Below, piece by piece: positions 45,613 to 54,120 of a DNA stretch of 64,000 bases. A model generated the notes under the pieces. That model worked only from the letters and a program-made list of their open reading frames with translations, did not search any database and was not told the DNA's origin. Position numbers and translations under genes: made by a program. Source of the DNA: Paenibacillus peoriae KCTC 3763 (GTDB taxonomy: Bacteria > Bacillota > Bacilli > Paenibacillales > Paenibacillaceae). The stretch lies in the NCBI RefSeq assembly GCF_000236805.1, contig NZ_AGFX01000047.1, positions 62,001-126,000 on the forward strand. Direction: 5' to 3'. How positions within the stretch are numbered: position 1 is the first letter of the stretch; each line of letters opens with the position of its first letter.

Positions 45613-47163
45613 TTAATAAAAGTGGGGTGATTTAGTCATAGTCTCTATAACTTCACTCATAACCTTCTCACTATCAAAGATTTCACTCGCCCTGTTTATT
45701 GCTGCAGATTTTTCGTGTTCCCTAAATGCGGGATCTCCCCATTTTTTTATAAATGTATTCACATCATCAAAACTGTTAATATGATAGTACTCTCCTGCCG
45801 TGTGAGCAACATCCCCGAAAGCATATGTAAAAACGGGTAGTCCTTGCCGTAAAGCAATGGCTGCAGAAGTGCCACCTCCAGATCGAATTGTGTTTAAATA
45901 CGCGTCACACACTTCATAAACAGCGGCTAAGTCCCTTTGAACTCCGACATGGACAGATTGTTTATCAAGAGTGATATATCGATTCGTTATCCTTTTATAA
46001 TTTTTAAGATCACCTATAAACATAATGCGAGCATGATCATTACATTTCAAAAGATCGTCTAGTTCTGTTAAAAAAGAATCGTCTAGCTCCGTATCAAGGC
46101 GATTACCTACTATGGCCAATACAAAATTATCCTCTCCTAACCCCCAATACTCTCTATGCATTTTAGTCTGCGGAGGCGTATATTTATAAGTAAACACACT
46201 TTCAATAACGGATTCCCGAGATCTATCTAATTCTTCTAGCGTGTTCAAATCTACTGTGTTTATTTTTCTGGGCAAAATTGAAAATGTGCTCTCGGAGATG
46301 GGAAGTTCATAAGCTAATGGCAGAGTGATAACAGGCACAAAATTAGAAAATAGGTCGGCGCTTACATTTGAGCCTGAGACAGATAAAACAAAGAGCGGCT
46401 TTAAATGTAATATCATTTGGATTAGCTCTGATATCTGGGCACCATTTGGCATTTCCTTTTGACATTGAAAGAATGGAATACTCAAATCTTCATACACTAG
46501 CTTATCAGTTTGATTGTACCCCTCAACATAATTAGATAGGACAACTCCGAAATAAGGCGTGGCTATAGATCGCGGCATGTCTGCGGTATTGATAAGATAA
46601 ATATTTTTTTTGAGATTATATAAAGCCCTGCAATGATCTAGCGCTACTTGTGTTGGGCTATGTACCATAGAAATCATCTGTCCAGCTACAACAACTACAA
46701 GATCTTGGTTGCGTTCTTCATAAGGAATCCAATTCGCCTCGTTTGCAATTTGTTTATTAAAATACTCAAAATATTTTCGATATATCCTTCTCAATCTGTT
46801 AGTGTTTTGTTCCGTTTTCAACTTAGGAGTAGTAAAAAGAAAGCTCGTAATTTGCCAGTAAATAAAATGAAGCACATCTATCCTTTCTTCTTTCTCTATA
46901 TATCCAAAAATACCATCCAAAAACTTCTGATCCTTTGTACATGTGAGTAAAAATGACGTTAAATATGGTCCCCAATTCTTATAATCTGATATCATTTGTT
47001 CAATTTCAGTTACTATCACTTGACGACTATTTGAATCTATACTTTCAAAGTTTCCATCCAATTTGGTTAGTTCATGGTCCAGTAATTTGTATACTTCTAC
47101 ATTTGATAATTTATCATTTGAGAGTATTTTTTTTATTTCAAGCGTTGCCTCGGAATAGCTCAT
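45613..47163 (-). CDS. Large putative glycosyltransferase (GT-B fold)
   Basis: 516 residues, no signal peptide. Residues 1-140 are a helical N-terminal region of unknown function. Residues about 150-515 look like a GT-B enzyme: VVVVAGQMISMVHSPTQVALDH at the start of the first Rossmann domain, then a C-terminal domain with NFVLAIVGNRL, RDLAAVYEVCDAYLNTIRSG and GGTSAAIALRQGLPVFTYAF. That last block resembles the nucleotide-sugar loop of GT4/GT41-like enzymes. It is a candidate for transferring the dideoxy-hexosamine made by the two following genes. The exact GT family is uncertain. GGGG precedes the ATG. Confidence 0.65.
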   Translation of the reverse strand: MSYSEATLEIKKILSNDKLSNVEVYKLLDHELTKLDGNFESIDSNSRQVIVTEIEQMISDYKNWGPYLTSFLLTCTKDQKFLDGIFGYIEKEERIDVLHFIYWQITSFLFTTPKLKTEQNTNRLRRIYRKYFEYFNKQIANEANWIPYEERNQDLVVVVAGQMISMVHSPTQVALDHCRALYNLKKNIYLINTADMPRSIATPYFGVVLSNYVEGYNQTDKLVYEDLSIPFFQCQKEMPNGAQISELIQMILHLKPLFVLSVSGSNVSADLFSNFVPVITLPLAYELPISESTFSILPRKINTVDLNTLEELDRSRESVIESVFTYKYTPPQTKMHREYWGLGEDNFVLAIVGNRLDTELDDSFLTELDDLLKCNDHARIMFIGDLKNYKRITNRYITLDKQSVHVGVQRDLAAVYEVCDAYLNTIRSGGGTSAAIALRQGLPVFTYAFGDVAHTAGEYYHINSFDDVNTFIKKWGDPAFREHEKSAAINRASEIFDSEKVMSEVIETMTKSPHFY

Positions 47164-47336
47164 CAGGAACCCCTTTTCTTTTTATAATTAGGAGTTACAG
47201 AGGAAACCGCATTTAGGCTTAAAAAGCCAGACAGTCCCTTTTTCTCCCCTTTCATACCCAAAAAGCAACTCTAATTTTGGATAAAAAAACACAAGGAACA
47301 AACATAGTAGTTCGTTCCCATTCACTATCCTACAGA

Positions 47337-48236
47337 TTACAAATACGATGATGTCCCTAGAGGAGGTATACGTATACAGTCTATTCTGTCCATCCAAAAC
47401 TCTCTGTTGTCAGAAATCGCTCCTTCTCTTGTACTAAAAGCACCAACAAATCCATTCCCCACTAGAACAGGAGTTAGTTCGTCCAACATTATCTTTTGGT
47501 TAACTCCACCACCAAAAGCAGGCGTATACCAGATCGGGTTTATACCTAAAACACTTTTCATCCAATCTTTACAAGGACCAATTTCAATATCATAAAATTC
47601 CTGTGGATCACCATTGTACGGAATATGATTATGAGCATGCACGCCTATAGTCATTCCTGCCTGGCTCATTTCGACTATTTCTTCTTTACTTATATAAAAA
47701 TCATTTATAAATTTTTGCTTGTCGGGAAACAAGGACTGAAAAATAGACTCAAGAAAGACAGTTGCTTCCGTAACAGATAATTTAAAATTAAGCATAAATT
47801 TATTGTATCTGCGGAGTTTCTTCTGTTCATACTTATAGATTTGGCTTTCTTCTTCCACACCGCTCGTATCATACGTCCCACTCAGTAATTCCCACAACTC
47901 TTCATCGGATTTGAAAGAGAGCACCGTGTGTACCAAATGAACTAATGGAACGTTACCTGTGATGTGTGGACCAGACATGATCGTAAAATATGCAGGAATT
48001 CCTTTTCTTTTCAAGATGTCATAAGCAACCGTATATTGATCCTTGGTACCATCATCAAACGTTAATACACACCATGGTTGTGAATTATACTTATCAATTT
48101 CATCTAATGAGATAATTTTATGAGTCTTACTAATTAAATCAAGCTGCACTTCAAAATCATGGGGATGCATGGGAACAATCCCATCCCATCCCTTTTTCTC
48201 ACGTACATAGTGATACATCGCAGCAATATTACCCAT
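47337..48236 (-). CDS. NodB-type polysaccharide deacetylase, cytoplasmic
   Basis: About 300 residues with no signal peptide, unlike most cell-wall deacetylases. The metal and catalytic motifs are TFDDGTKDQY (first Asp pair) and GVHAHNHIPY (two His); TPAFGG is motif 3-like. The start is probably ATG 48236, just after the upstream stop (TAATAATG); ATG 48248 is an alternative. Its place between a GNAT-like gene and a glycosyltransferase suggests that it removes an N-acyl group from an activated or lipid-linked sugar inside the cell. A 173-base gap separates it from the next gene downstream. Confidence 0.85.
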   Translation of the reverse strand: MGNIAAMYHYVREKKGWDGIVPMHPHDFEVQLDLISKTHKIISLDEIDKYNSQPWCVLTFDDGTKDQYTVAYDILKRKGIPAYFTIMSGPHITGNVPLVHLVHTVLSFKSDEELWELLSGTYDTSGVEEESQIYKYEQKKLRRYNKFMLNFKLSVTEATVFLESIFQSLFPDKQKFINDFYISKEEIVEMSQAGMTIGVHAHNHIPYNGDPQEFYDIEIGPCKDWMKSVLGINPIWYTPAFGGGVNQKIMLDELTPVLVGNGFVGAFSTREGAISDNREFWMDRIDCIRIPPLGTSSYL

Positions 48237-48238
48237 TA

Positions 48239-49381
48239 TTAATTCCATCCTTTAGGAAGTGGCCAGATGTTAGGACGATCCATATCTCCGTCAGTTTTAA
48301 CAAGATATATATCATTCACTTCCATATTTTGAAAACCATCTTCATTACTTTTCATTTTCCATACAAAATTAATGGGATTAACACGATAACGAAAAGGCTG
48401 AAACAGACCTGCAAGTCCACATTCCTCTGGAGTGTAGTCAATATTTTGTTTTTTAAACCCAATAGATTCCAGGACATGTTCTAAACGATTTGAACTTAAC
48501 TGATAATCTGCAGCAACGCACCCTTGGTTTCGGCCCCATGATAAAACTCCGCGTACCATCTCAATCAAGCCATGATCTAATGCCCCTTCCCAGACATCAG
48601 CATTAGCCGGAATGATTTCTATAATCCTTAATACTTTTGTACCGTGGACACTCTCTTCGGGAGCATATACTCGATCTACACGTGCAACTACAATCCCTTC
48701 AACAGCAGGATCACCAAAAAACAAATACTTATAGCCCGCACTATTTATATATCTCCATTCCCAAAAGGAGGCGCTACGATACTGCGAAAGTGCAAAACGG
48801 TGTTGTATACTTTTAATGTACAATTGTTCCAACTTTTTACCAGTAATATTGGATATAGGACTGTATAAATGTATCAATCTCGCCTCAACATCCGACAACC
48901 ATTGTTCAATACTCGCTTGATCAAGCGGGTCCTTTAGTAAATTCACATAACCGTTCACGTCGAGCGGGATGACATAACGGTTCAAATGATCTGAATAGGA
49001 ATACCCCATACGCTCATACATAGGTACCACTTGAAGATTACAACCTAAGGTCAAGCACACCGAATTGTACTTTTCAGCTTCTTTCATAAGCATAATACCC
49101 AAGCCACTGTTTTTATACTTCTCTGATACAATCCACATGGCGAAACTGATACCTTTATATTGTTCTCCGTTAGAACTATACTCACCAGGAATGACCCCAA
49201 GGAATCCCTCAATACAACCATTGTCAATCAGCAGTAAACTTTCCGATAAACCATTCTCGTCAATCCGATACTGCCAATCAAACAGTTCTTTATTATAGAT
49301 AGCATGCTCTGGGGACCAATTAATTCTCATAAACGCAACCAGCGACTCATAATCAGAATCTCTATATTTCACAATTTCCAA
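48239..49381 (-). CDS. Two-domain GNAT-like acyltransferase
   Basis: About 380 residues from TTG 49381, which has AAGGAGGG ten bases upstream; the ATG at 49408 has no ribosome site. The N-terminal half is a GNAT domain (EGFLGVIPGEYSS, FAMWIVSEKYKNSGLGIMLM, QVVPMYERMGY). The second half has a related fold (WEWRYINSAGYKYLFF, LSSNRLEHVLESIGF). The two-lobed plan is reminiscent of peptidoglycan-type aminoacyltransferases and long-chain N-acyltransferases. Directly after an ACP gene, it is the best candidate for moving the ACP-bound acyl group to an amino sugar; this is inference. Confidence 0.65.
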   Translation of the reverse strand: MEIVKYRDSDYESLVAFMRINWSPEHAIYNKELFDWQYRIDENGLSESLLLIDNGCIEGFLGVIPGEYSSNGEQYKGISFAMWIVSEKYKNSGLGIMLMKEAEKYNSVCLTLGCNLQVVPMYERMGYSYSDHLNRYVIPLDVNGYVNLLKDPLDQASIEQWLSDVEARLIHLYSPISNITGKKLEQLYIKSIQHRFALSQYRSASFWEWRYINSAGYKYLFFGDPAVEGIVVARVDRVYAPEESVHGTKVLRIIEIIPANADVWEGALDHGLIEMVRGVLSWGRNQGCVAADYQLSSNRLEHVLESIGFKKQNIDYTPEECGLAGLFQPFRYRVNPINFVWKMKSNEDGFQNMEVNDIYLVKTDGDMDRPNIWPLPKGWN

Positions 49382-49441
49382 TAGCTTTTCTCCCTCCTTT
49401 TCATGCATTATATTTTTCTACATAACATTTTGAAGAAAATC

Positions 49442-49675
49442 TTAATTATGAATATTATTCAAAATATGCAAAATGCTTTGCACTGAATCTATATTAGCTA
49501 TTTCATCAATGGGAATAGACACATTAAAATTAGCTTCAAGTTCCATTACTAAATTCAATTGATTGAGCGAATCCCAATTTTCAAAGTCACTTTTTACCGA
49601 TTCCAACGTCACTTTTTCGACAGGAATTTTCATAATTTTGGATATTATGGATTGGACCAACTCAAATTTATTCAA
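49442..49675 (-). CDS. Acyl carrier protein
   Basis: 77 residues. The 4'-phosphopantetheine site is the Ser in NWDSLNQLNLVMELE near residue 36; the surrounding helices and the acidic composition are ACP-like. The start is TTG 49675, eight bases after GGAG; it overlaps the stop of the FkbH gene as TTGA, so translation is coupled. An upstream in-frame GTG at 49684 is too close to the ribosome site. It is a dedicated, not fatty-acid, ACP judging by its neighbours. Confidence 0.88.
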   Translation of the reverse strand: MNKFELVQSIISKIMKIPVEKVTLESVKSDFENWDSLNQLNLVMELEANFNVSIPIDEIANIDSVQSILHILNNIHN

Positions 49676-51339
49676 AAAGAGCACTCCTTAAGTAAGATAT
49701 GATGAGGTAGAAATATCTCTCCTAGATTTAAATCATTGTTTTTAGATACATCCCTATACTTCTTTGAAATAAAGTCATAAAAGGGTTTATTCTTTTCTGT
49801 CTTTACATACGTAGCCTTAATATTATGAACTGAAAAATACTTGGCAACTAAATAAAGCATTGCTTCCTCAATCCCCTTGCCCATGACACGACAACTCATA
49901 ACAAAATCATGGATTTCAGCCTGACCTTCATCATCACATGAAACCGAAATCAGTCCTGTATAACCTGCATTTCCAAATTTGTCTTCCACCTCAAATAAGA
50001 TTGCATGATTATTCGGCAGCTCATTCCAAGACCAATACTCTTCAATAGTGAACCTGCGGGTTGCCATGTTAAACTGATTCGTTTTATTGATTAGTTGGAC
50101 AGCCCTCGTTAACAATAATTTATCTAATTTATGTGGAGTCACCTTAATTTCAAGTGAATGAAGCCACTCTTCCAATGAGCCTACGTTTAACTTTATCGAC
50201 TCCCGTTCTTGTTCCTGTTTGAACCAGTCTGTTCGTTTACGATCCTCCAACGTTATAGCAGGAGTCTCAAAACAATCCAATCGGCTAATAAAAACAGGAT
50301 ACTGGGTAAAATCAACCGGTAGGTCAGGTACATAAATCTCAGGAAGAGCCTGCTTTATACGATCCCTCTCAGATGGATTATCATCCAGAAACACAACAGA
50401 TTGCAGACCCAGATTAAGTTCCTTTACAATTTCAACAACATTGGCAGCTTTGTCGTTCCAGTTGATTCTAATTGAAGAAAAATCCTTTCTTCTCAGTATC
50501 ATGTCCGGGTGCTGTTCTATCATTTCTAATGCTACCGATTCACTGTTTTTACTGCAAATAGCCAGAATAATACCTCGGCTACTTAATCTGTGCAATTCTT
50601 GCTGAAAAAGTTTGAAGCTCTCACCAACTGGATCTATCCCTCCCAGTTTGATGTTGTCAATGCCATCGTCACCAATCACGCCACCCCAGAGTGTATTATC
50701 CAGATCACAGATAATTAGCTTTTTACTTTGTCCGTATAGTCCGCTAATGACTGATTTAAGCTCATTAGATACAAAGAGAAAAAAATCACGAGAGAACGGA
50801 ATTTTTCCAAGTGCATACATTTTAGCATCGTAGCTTTTTTGCTGGATTGCTGCATACCAATAGGAAGAATCAAGAATAATAACATGATCATGTTTTTGTA
50901 GTCGCTCTGAAAGACGTAGATTCATTTGCATAAGCACATTATTTAATCCTACATTATGCTTTAATGTCATTGATTGTATCCAACGGTAATGAGGTGGAAG
51001 CGACCAGGACACCACAAACATATGTTTGACTTTCTTTTCCGCCCCGATAATAAGCTCGCAAAATTGATCAACTTCGTTAAGGACATCACCGATATTAAAT
51101 TCCTTATAATCCATCAGTTTATTAAACGAAGGGATTACTTTCTCAGGGCTTGTCCATAAAAGCAACATATCCTTTTTTTCCGACCATACAGAGTGTTCAG
51201 AATCCATAAGAACCTGATTTACTTGATTATAAGGGGCCTCAGTCACCTCTAACGTGAAATCTGCAAAAGATCCCTCTAGAAAACGAACCATTGGATTTAG
51301 ATTTGAATCAGAGAGGATTAATAGTTTGTTTTTTTTCAT
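49672..51339 (-). CDS. FkbH-like HAD-IIIC phosphatase / glyceryl-ACP synthase type
   Basis: 555 residues from ATG 51339 (GGGGGA upstream). Residues about 1-200 form an SGNH-like N-terminal domain. The HAD domain covers about 205-350: CDLDNTLWGGVIGDDG (nucleophile Asp), CSKNS and FLDDNPSERD. A GNAT-like C-terminal domain covers about 400-555 (RAVQLINKTNQFNMATRR, VMSCRVMGKGIEEAML). FkbH proteins take 1,3-bisphosphoglycerate, release phosphate and load a glyceryl unit on an ACP. The ACP gene overlaps this one by 4 bases. Together they should supply a D-glyceryl-type thioester. Such pairs are best known from polyketide clusters; here they sit in a glycan operon. Confidence 0.88.
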   Translation of the reverse strand: MKKNKLLILSDSNLNPMVRFLEGSFADFTLEVTEAPYNQVNQVLMDSEHSVWSEKKDMLLLWTSPEKVIPSFNKLMDYKEFNIGDVLNEVDQFCELIIGAEKKVKHMFVVSWSLPPHYRWIQSMTLKHNVGLNNVLMQMNLRLSERLQKHDHVIILDSSYWYAAIQQKSYDAKMYALGKIPFSRDFFLFVSNELKSVISGLYGQSKKLIICDLDNTLWGGVIGDDGIDNIKLGGIDPVGESFKLFQQELHRLSSRGIILAICSKNSESVALEMIEQHPDMILRRKDFSSIRINWNDKAANVVEIVKELNLGLQSVVFLDDNPSERDRIKQALPEIYVPDLPVDFTQYPVFISRLDCFETPAITLEDRKRTDWFKQEQERESIKLNVGSLEEWLHSLEIKVTPHKLDKLLLTRAVQLINKTNQFNMATRRFTIEEYWSWNELPNNHAILFEVEDKFGNAGYTGLISVSCDDEGQAEIHDFVMSCRVMGKGIEEAMLYLVAKYFSVHNIKATYVKTEKNKPFYDFISKKYRDVSKNNDLNLGEIFLPHHILLKECSF

Positions 51340-51372
51340 TTTATTGTCATCCCCCATAAATCAATGCTCAAA

Positions 51373-52218
51373 TTACTTCATAATGGCGACACTACCACAT
51401 AAGTCACTTATAGGCGTATACTTAACACCATGTTCTCTACAATACTCTCTAACTGCCTGTTTTACACCGTGGAATCGAGTACTATTATAGTCATGGATTA
51501 TAATGTATCCTCCCTCCGACATCTTAGGATAGAAAAATTTCAATCCTTCAAGAATAGGTTGATATAAATCAACGTCGAGACTAACAAATGCAAAAGTTTC
51601 ATTCACATCAATTGCTGATTCTGGAAAATAACCTTTTTTCACAATACAATTTTCTTTATACATCATTTTATTCAGAACTAAGTCCACATCCGAATTGCAA
51701 AATTCTCCTGCTACCGAGTTTGAAAAATCCCCTTTATTCTCGTTATCAATATCCTTTTGGTCAAAACCGCTAAAGGTATCGAATAAATATAGTTGACGAT
51801 CAGGAAATACCCGGTTAATATATTTAGAAAATTCTCCCTTAAACACACCGAGCTCTGCTACACTTCCCCTTACTCCGCACTCATTTATTTCATCAGCAAT
51901 CTGGCGTAATAGAGCCAGCCTAGTATCAAATTTCAGGCTCATGTAATAGTCGATAATTTTTCCCTTTTCAATGAGCAGGTCTTCAGTAAGCTGTTTATAC
52001 ACTGCTTCTCCATGAATATTGGCTATGATGACATAATCAAATTCGAGTTTATAGATCTCATTTGGAGCGATAACAGATTTGGACAGGAAGCTTGAGCCTT
52101 GTTTATTGGCATCATTGTCAGTAAAGGCAACAACTTCAAATTGATCACTTAATAGATAGTAAACACGAAGTCCCCCATCACCCGCACCAAAAATAACCAC
52201 TTTTTCTTTATCAGCCAA
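51373..52218 (-). CDS. TylF/MycF-type O-methyltransferase with N-terminal Rossmann domain
   Basis: 281 residues from TTG 52218 (AGAGGGG upstream). Residues 1-95 form a nucleotide-binding Rossmann segment (VVIFGAGDGGLRVYYLL) like those of PglD-type N-termini. Residues about 105-280 are a TylF-family SAM methyltransferase: SVAELGVFKGEFSKYINRVF (SAM loop), LYLFDTFSGF, and SLDVDLYQPILEGLKFFYP with metal-binding Asp residues. MycF/TylF enzymes methylate sugar hydroxyls. Here the substrate could be a sugar hydroxyl or a hydroxyl of the FkbH/ACP-derived glyceryl group. Confidence 0.82.
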   Translation of the reverse strand: MADKEKVVIFGAGDGGLRVYYLLSDQFEVVAFTDNDANKQGSSFLSKSVIAPNEIYKLEFDYVIIANIHGEAVYKQLTEDLLIEKGKIIDYYMSLKFDTRLALLRQIADEINECGVRGSVAELGVFKGEFSKYINRVFPDRQLYLFDTFSGFDQKDIDNENKGDFSNSVAGEFCNSDVDLVLNKMMYKENCIVKKGYFPESAIDVNETFAFVSLDVDLYQPILEGLKFFYPKMSEGGYIIIHDYNSTRFHGVKQAVREYCREHGVKYTPISDLCGSVAIMK

Positions 52219-52317
52219 ATTTCTACACCCCTCTTGAAATAACTATTATGAACTAGTTGAATGAATACTCTTTCCCATACAAGGTCATAGCGATACTATT
52301 CAAACGATATATTACAT

Positions 52318-53463
52318 TCATTGAAAAAAAGCCTTTATTTGAACGATGACAAAGCTCTGCTCACCCACCGTCATGTTTGTTCCGGAGGGCAAACAAATCC
52401 CCTGCTCAAATAGTTTTTTACTAATATCCACACTACTTTCATGAGCAAAATATTCAGCGTCTTTAAAAAGTGGCTGTAGATGTAGCGGCTTCCAGACCGG
52501 ACGAGATTCAATGTTATCTTTTCCTAAATATCCTATTAAATCACTAACACTGCCACCAGTAATTTCAGGGTCGATTGTCATAGTAGTCAGCCATCGAGTA
52601 GATTTCCCAAAGCTCTTTTCCGGCATAAACTCTACTCCATCCATTCCCGATAGCTCGTTGCTGTACTTTTTAAAGACTTCTCGTTTCCGCTGAATACGCT
52701 CGTCCAACACACGCAGTTGTCCTCGCCCTATACCAGCCAGGACATTGCTGAGACGATAATTGAAACCTACATCCTCATGCTGATAATGTATTGCCTTTTC
52801 CCTCGCTTGGGTTGCGTAATGCCGCGCTCTACTTAGGGCTTCTACATCATCTGAAACCAGCATGCCTCCGCCGGAAGTGGTAATAATCTTATTTCCATTA
52901 AATGAGAGGATTCCGAATTTCCCTAGTGTTCCACTCATTTGCTTGCCATAGGTTGCTCCGAGCGATTCTGCAGCATCTTCTACAATTGGCACCTCGTAAT
53001 AATCACATATTTTTCTCAAGCGATCGTAGTCTGCACTCTGTCCGTACAAATTGACTATGACTACAGCTTTAGGCTTCTTTCCCTTATCCGCATAAGTCTT
53101 GAATGCACGCTCCAGCGCCTCAGGGGACATATTCCAACTATCCGGTTCCGAATCAATAAAGACAGGAATTGCACCTTGATATAGGATCGGATTAGCACTG
53201 GCAACAAAGGTAAGCGAAGAACAAAAAACAATATCATCTTTCTCCACTCCAAGTAATATCAAAGACAAGTGAATTGCTGCTGTTCCAGAACTCAGGGCAA
53301 CTGCACCTCCACACCCCAAGTAACTTGCCATCTCTGCTTCAAAAGCGTCTACATTTTTGCCGAGTGGAGCAATCCAATTGGTTTCGAAGGCCTCTGCGAT
53401 ATATTGTTGTTCAAACCCGCCCATATGCGGCGAAGATAAATAAATTCTGTCTCGGTTGGACAT
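52318..53463 (-). CDS. UDP-4-keto-6-deoxy-HexNAc aminotransferase (PglE/LegC-like, DegT family)
   Basis: A PLP enzyme of 381 residues. The N-terminus RDRIYLSSPHMGGFEQQYI and the PLP Lys motif ILSFNGNKIITTSGGGML are typical of PglE-type aminotransferases; EDAAESLGATYGKQMSGTLG is also present. It should aminate C4 of the keto sugar made by the dehydratase at 57018. It lies 6 bases downstream of the PglD-like acetyltransferase gene, which acts on its product. ATG follows AAGGGA. Confidence 0.87.
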   Translation of the reverse strand: MSNRDRIYLSSPHMGGFEQQYIAEAFETNWIAPLGKNVDAFEAEMASYLGCGGAVALSSGTAAIHLSLILLGVEKDDIVFCSSLTFVASANPILYQGAIPVFIDSEPDSWNMSPEALERAFKTYADKGKKPKAVVIVNLYGQSADYDRLRKICDYYEVPIVEDAAESLGATYGKQMSGTLGKFGILSFNGNKIITTSGGGMLVSDDVEALSRARHYATQAREKAIHYQHEDVGFNYRLSNVLAGIGRGQLRVLDERIQRKREVFKKYSNELSGMDGVEFMPEKSFGKSTRWLTTMTIDPEITGGSVSDLIGYLGKDNIESRPVWKPLHLQPLFKDAEYFAHESSVDISKKLFEQGICLPSGTNMTVGEQSFVIVQIKAFFQ

Positions 53464-53469
53464 TTCGTT

Positions 53470-54108
53470 TCATCCCTTATCGTTATCAGTTTTGATTACT
53501 CTGGCCGGACAACCTACAGCTATTACATTCTCTGGTAAATGACGGATGACGCATGAACCGGCACCGACGAGAGTATTTCCCCCTACACGGATACCTGGTA
53601 TAAGACTTGCACCTATCCCGATATGAGCACAGCGCCCAATCTGAACGTTGCCTGCCATATGTACACCTGGGGAAATATGTGCGAAGTCTTCTATTCGACA
53701 ATCGTGATCTATAGTAGCCGCTGTATTAACAATGACGTGCTCGCCGACATACGCGTCGGCATTAATAACTGAATTAGGCATGATAACTGAGCCCTCTCCA
53801 ATGAATGCACTAGGTGCAATTACAGCGCTTGGGTGAACAGCAGTTCCAAATTTGACTGCAGCAGCTTTTAATTGACTTACAATCTTCATTCTAGTTGCAT
53901 TGTCTCCAATGGCTACAATGAACAGCGCTTCGGGATACAGAGATAATAGTTGATCAATCTGATTACGATTCCCCAAGATCGGAAATCCGTTCCATTTTTC
54001 TTCTTTGCAGCGGTCATCAAGAACTCCAATGATTTCTTCACCACAAGCCCGTAAAATATCGACGATGACCTTGGCATGTCCTCCTGCTCCAAAAACAATA
54101 TAGCTCAA
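53470..54108 (-). CDS. PglD/NeuD-like sugar N-acetyltransferase
   Basis: 212 residues from TTG 54108 (GGAGGA upstream). The N-terminal Rossmann-like subdomain (SYIVFGAGGHAKVIVDIL) is followed by a left-handed beta-helix of hexapeptide repeats (AVIAPSAFIGEGSVIMPNSV, CRIEDFAHISPGVHMAGNVQ). The catalytic His is likely the one in DHDCRIED. It should acetylate UDP-4-amino-4,6-dideoxy-GlcNAc to the diacetamido (diNAcBac) form. The NeuD name is also used for sialic-acid O-acetylation, but the adjacent PglE-like gene favours the PglD role. Confidence 0.87.
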   Translation of the reverse strand: MSYIVFGAGGHAKVIVDILRACGEEIIGVLDDRCKEEKWNGFPILGNRNQIDQLLSLYPEALFIVAIGDNATRMKIVSQLKAAAVKFGTAVHPSAVIAPSAFIGEGSVIMPNSVINADAYVGEHVIVNTAATIDHDCRIEDFAHISPGVHMAGNVQIGRCAHIGIGASLIPGIRVGGNTLVGAGSCVIRHLPENVIAVGCPARVIKTDNDKG

Positions 54109-54120
54109 GGCCGATCCTCC

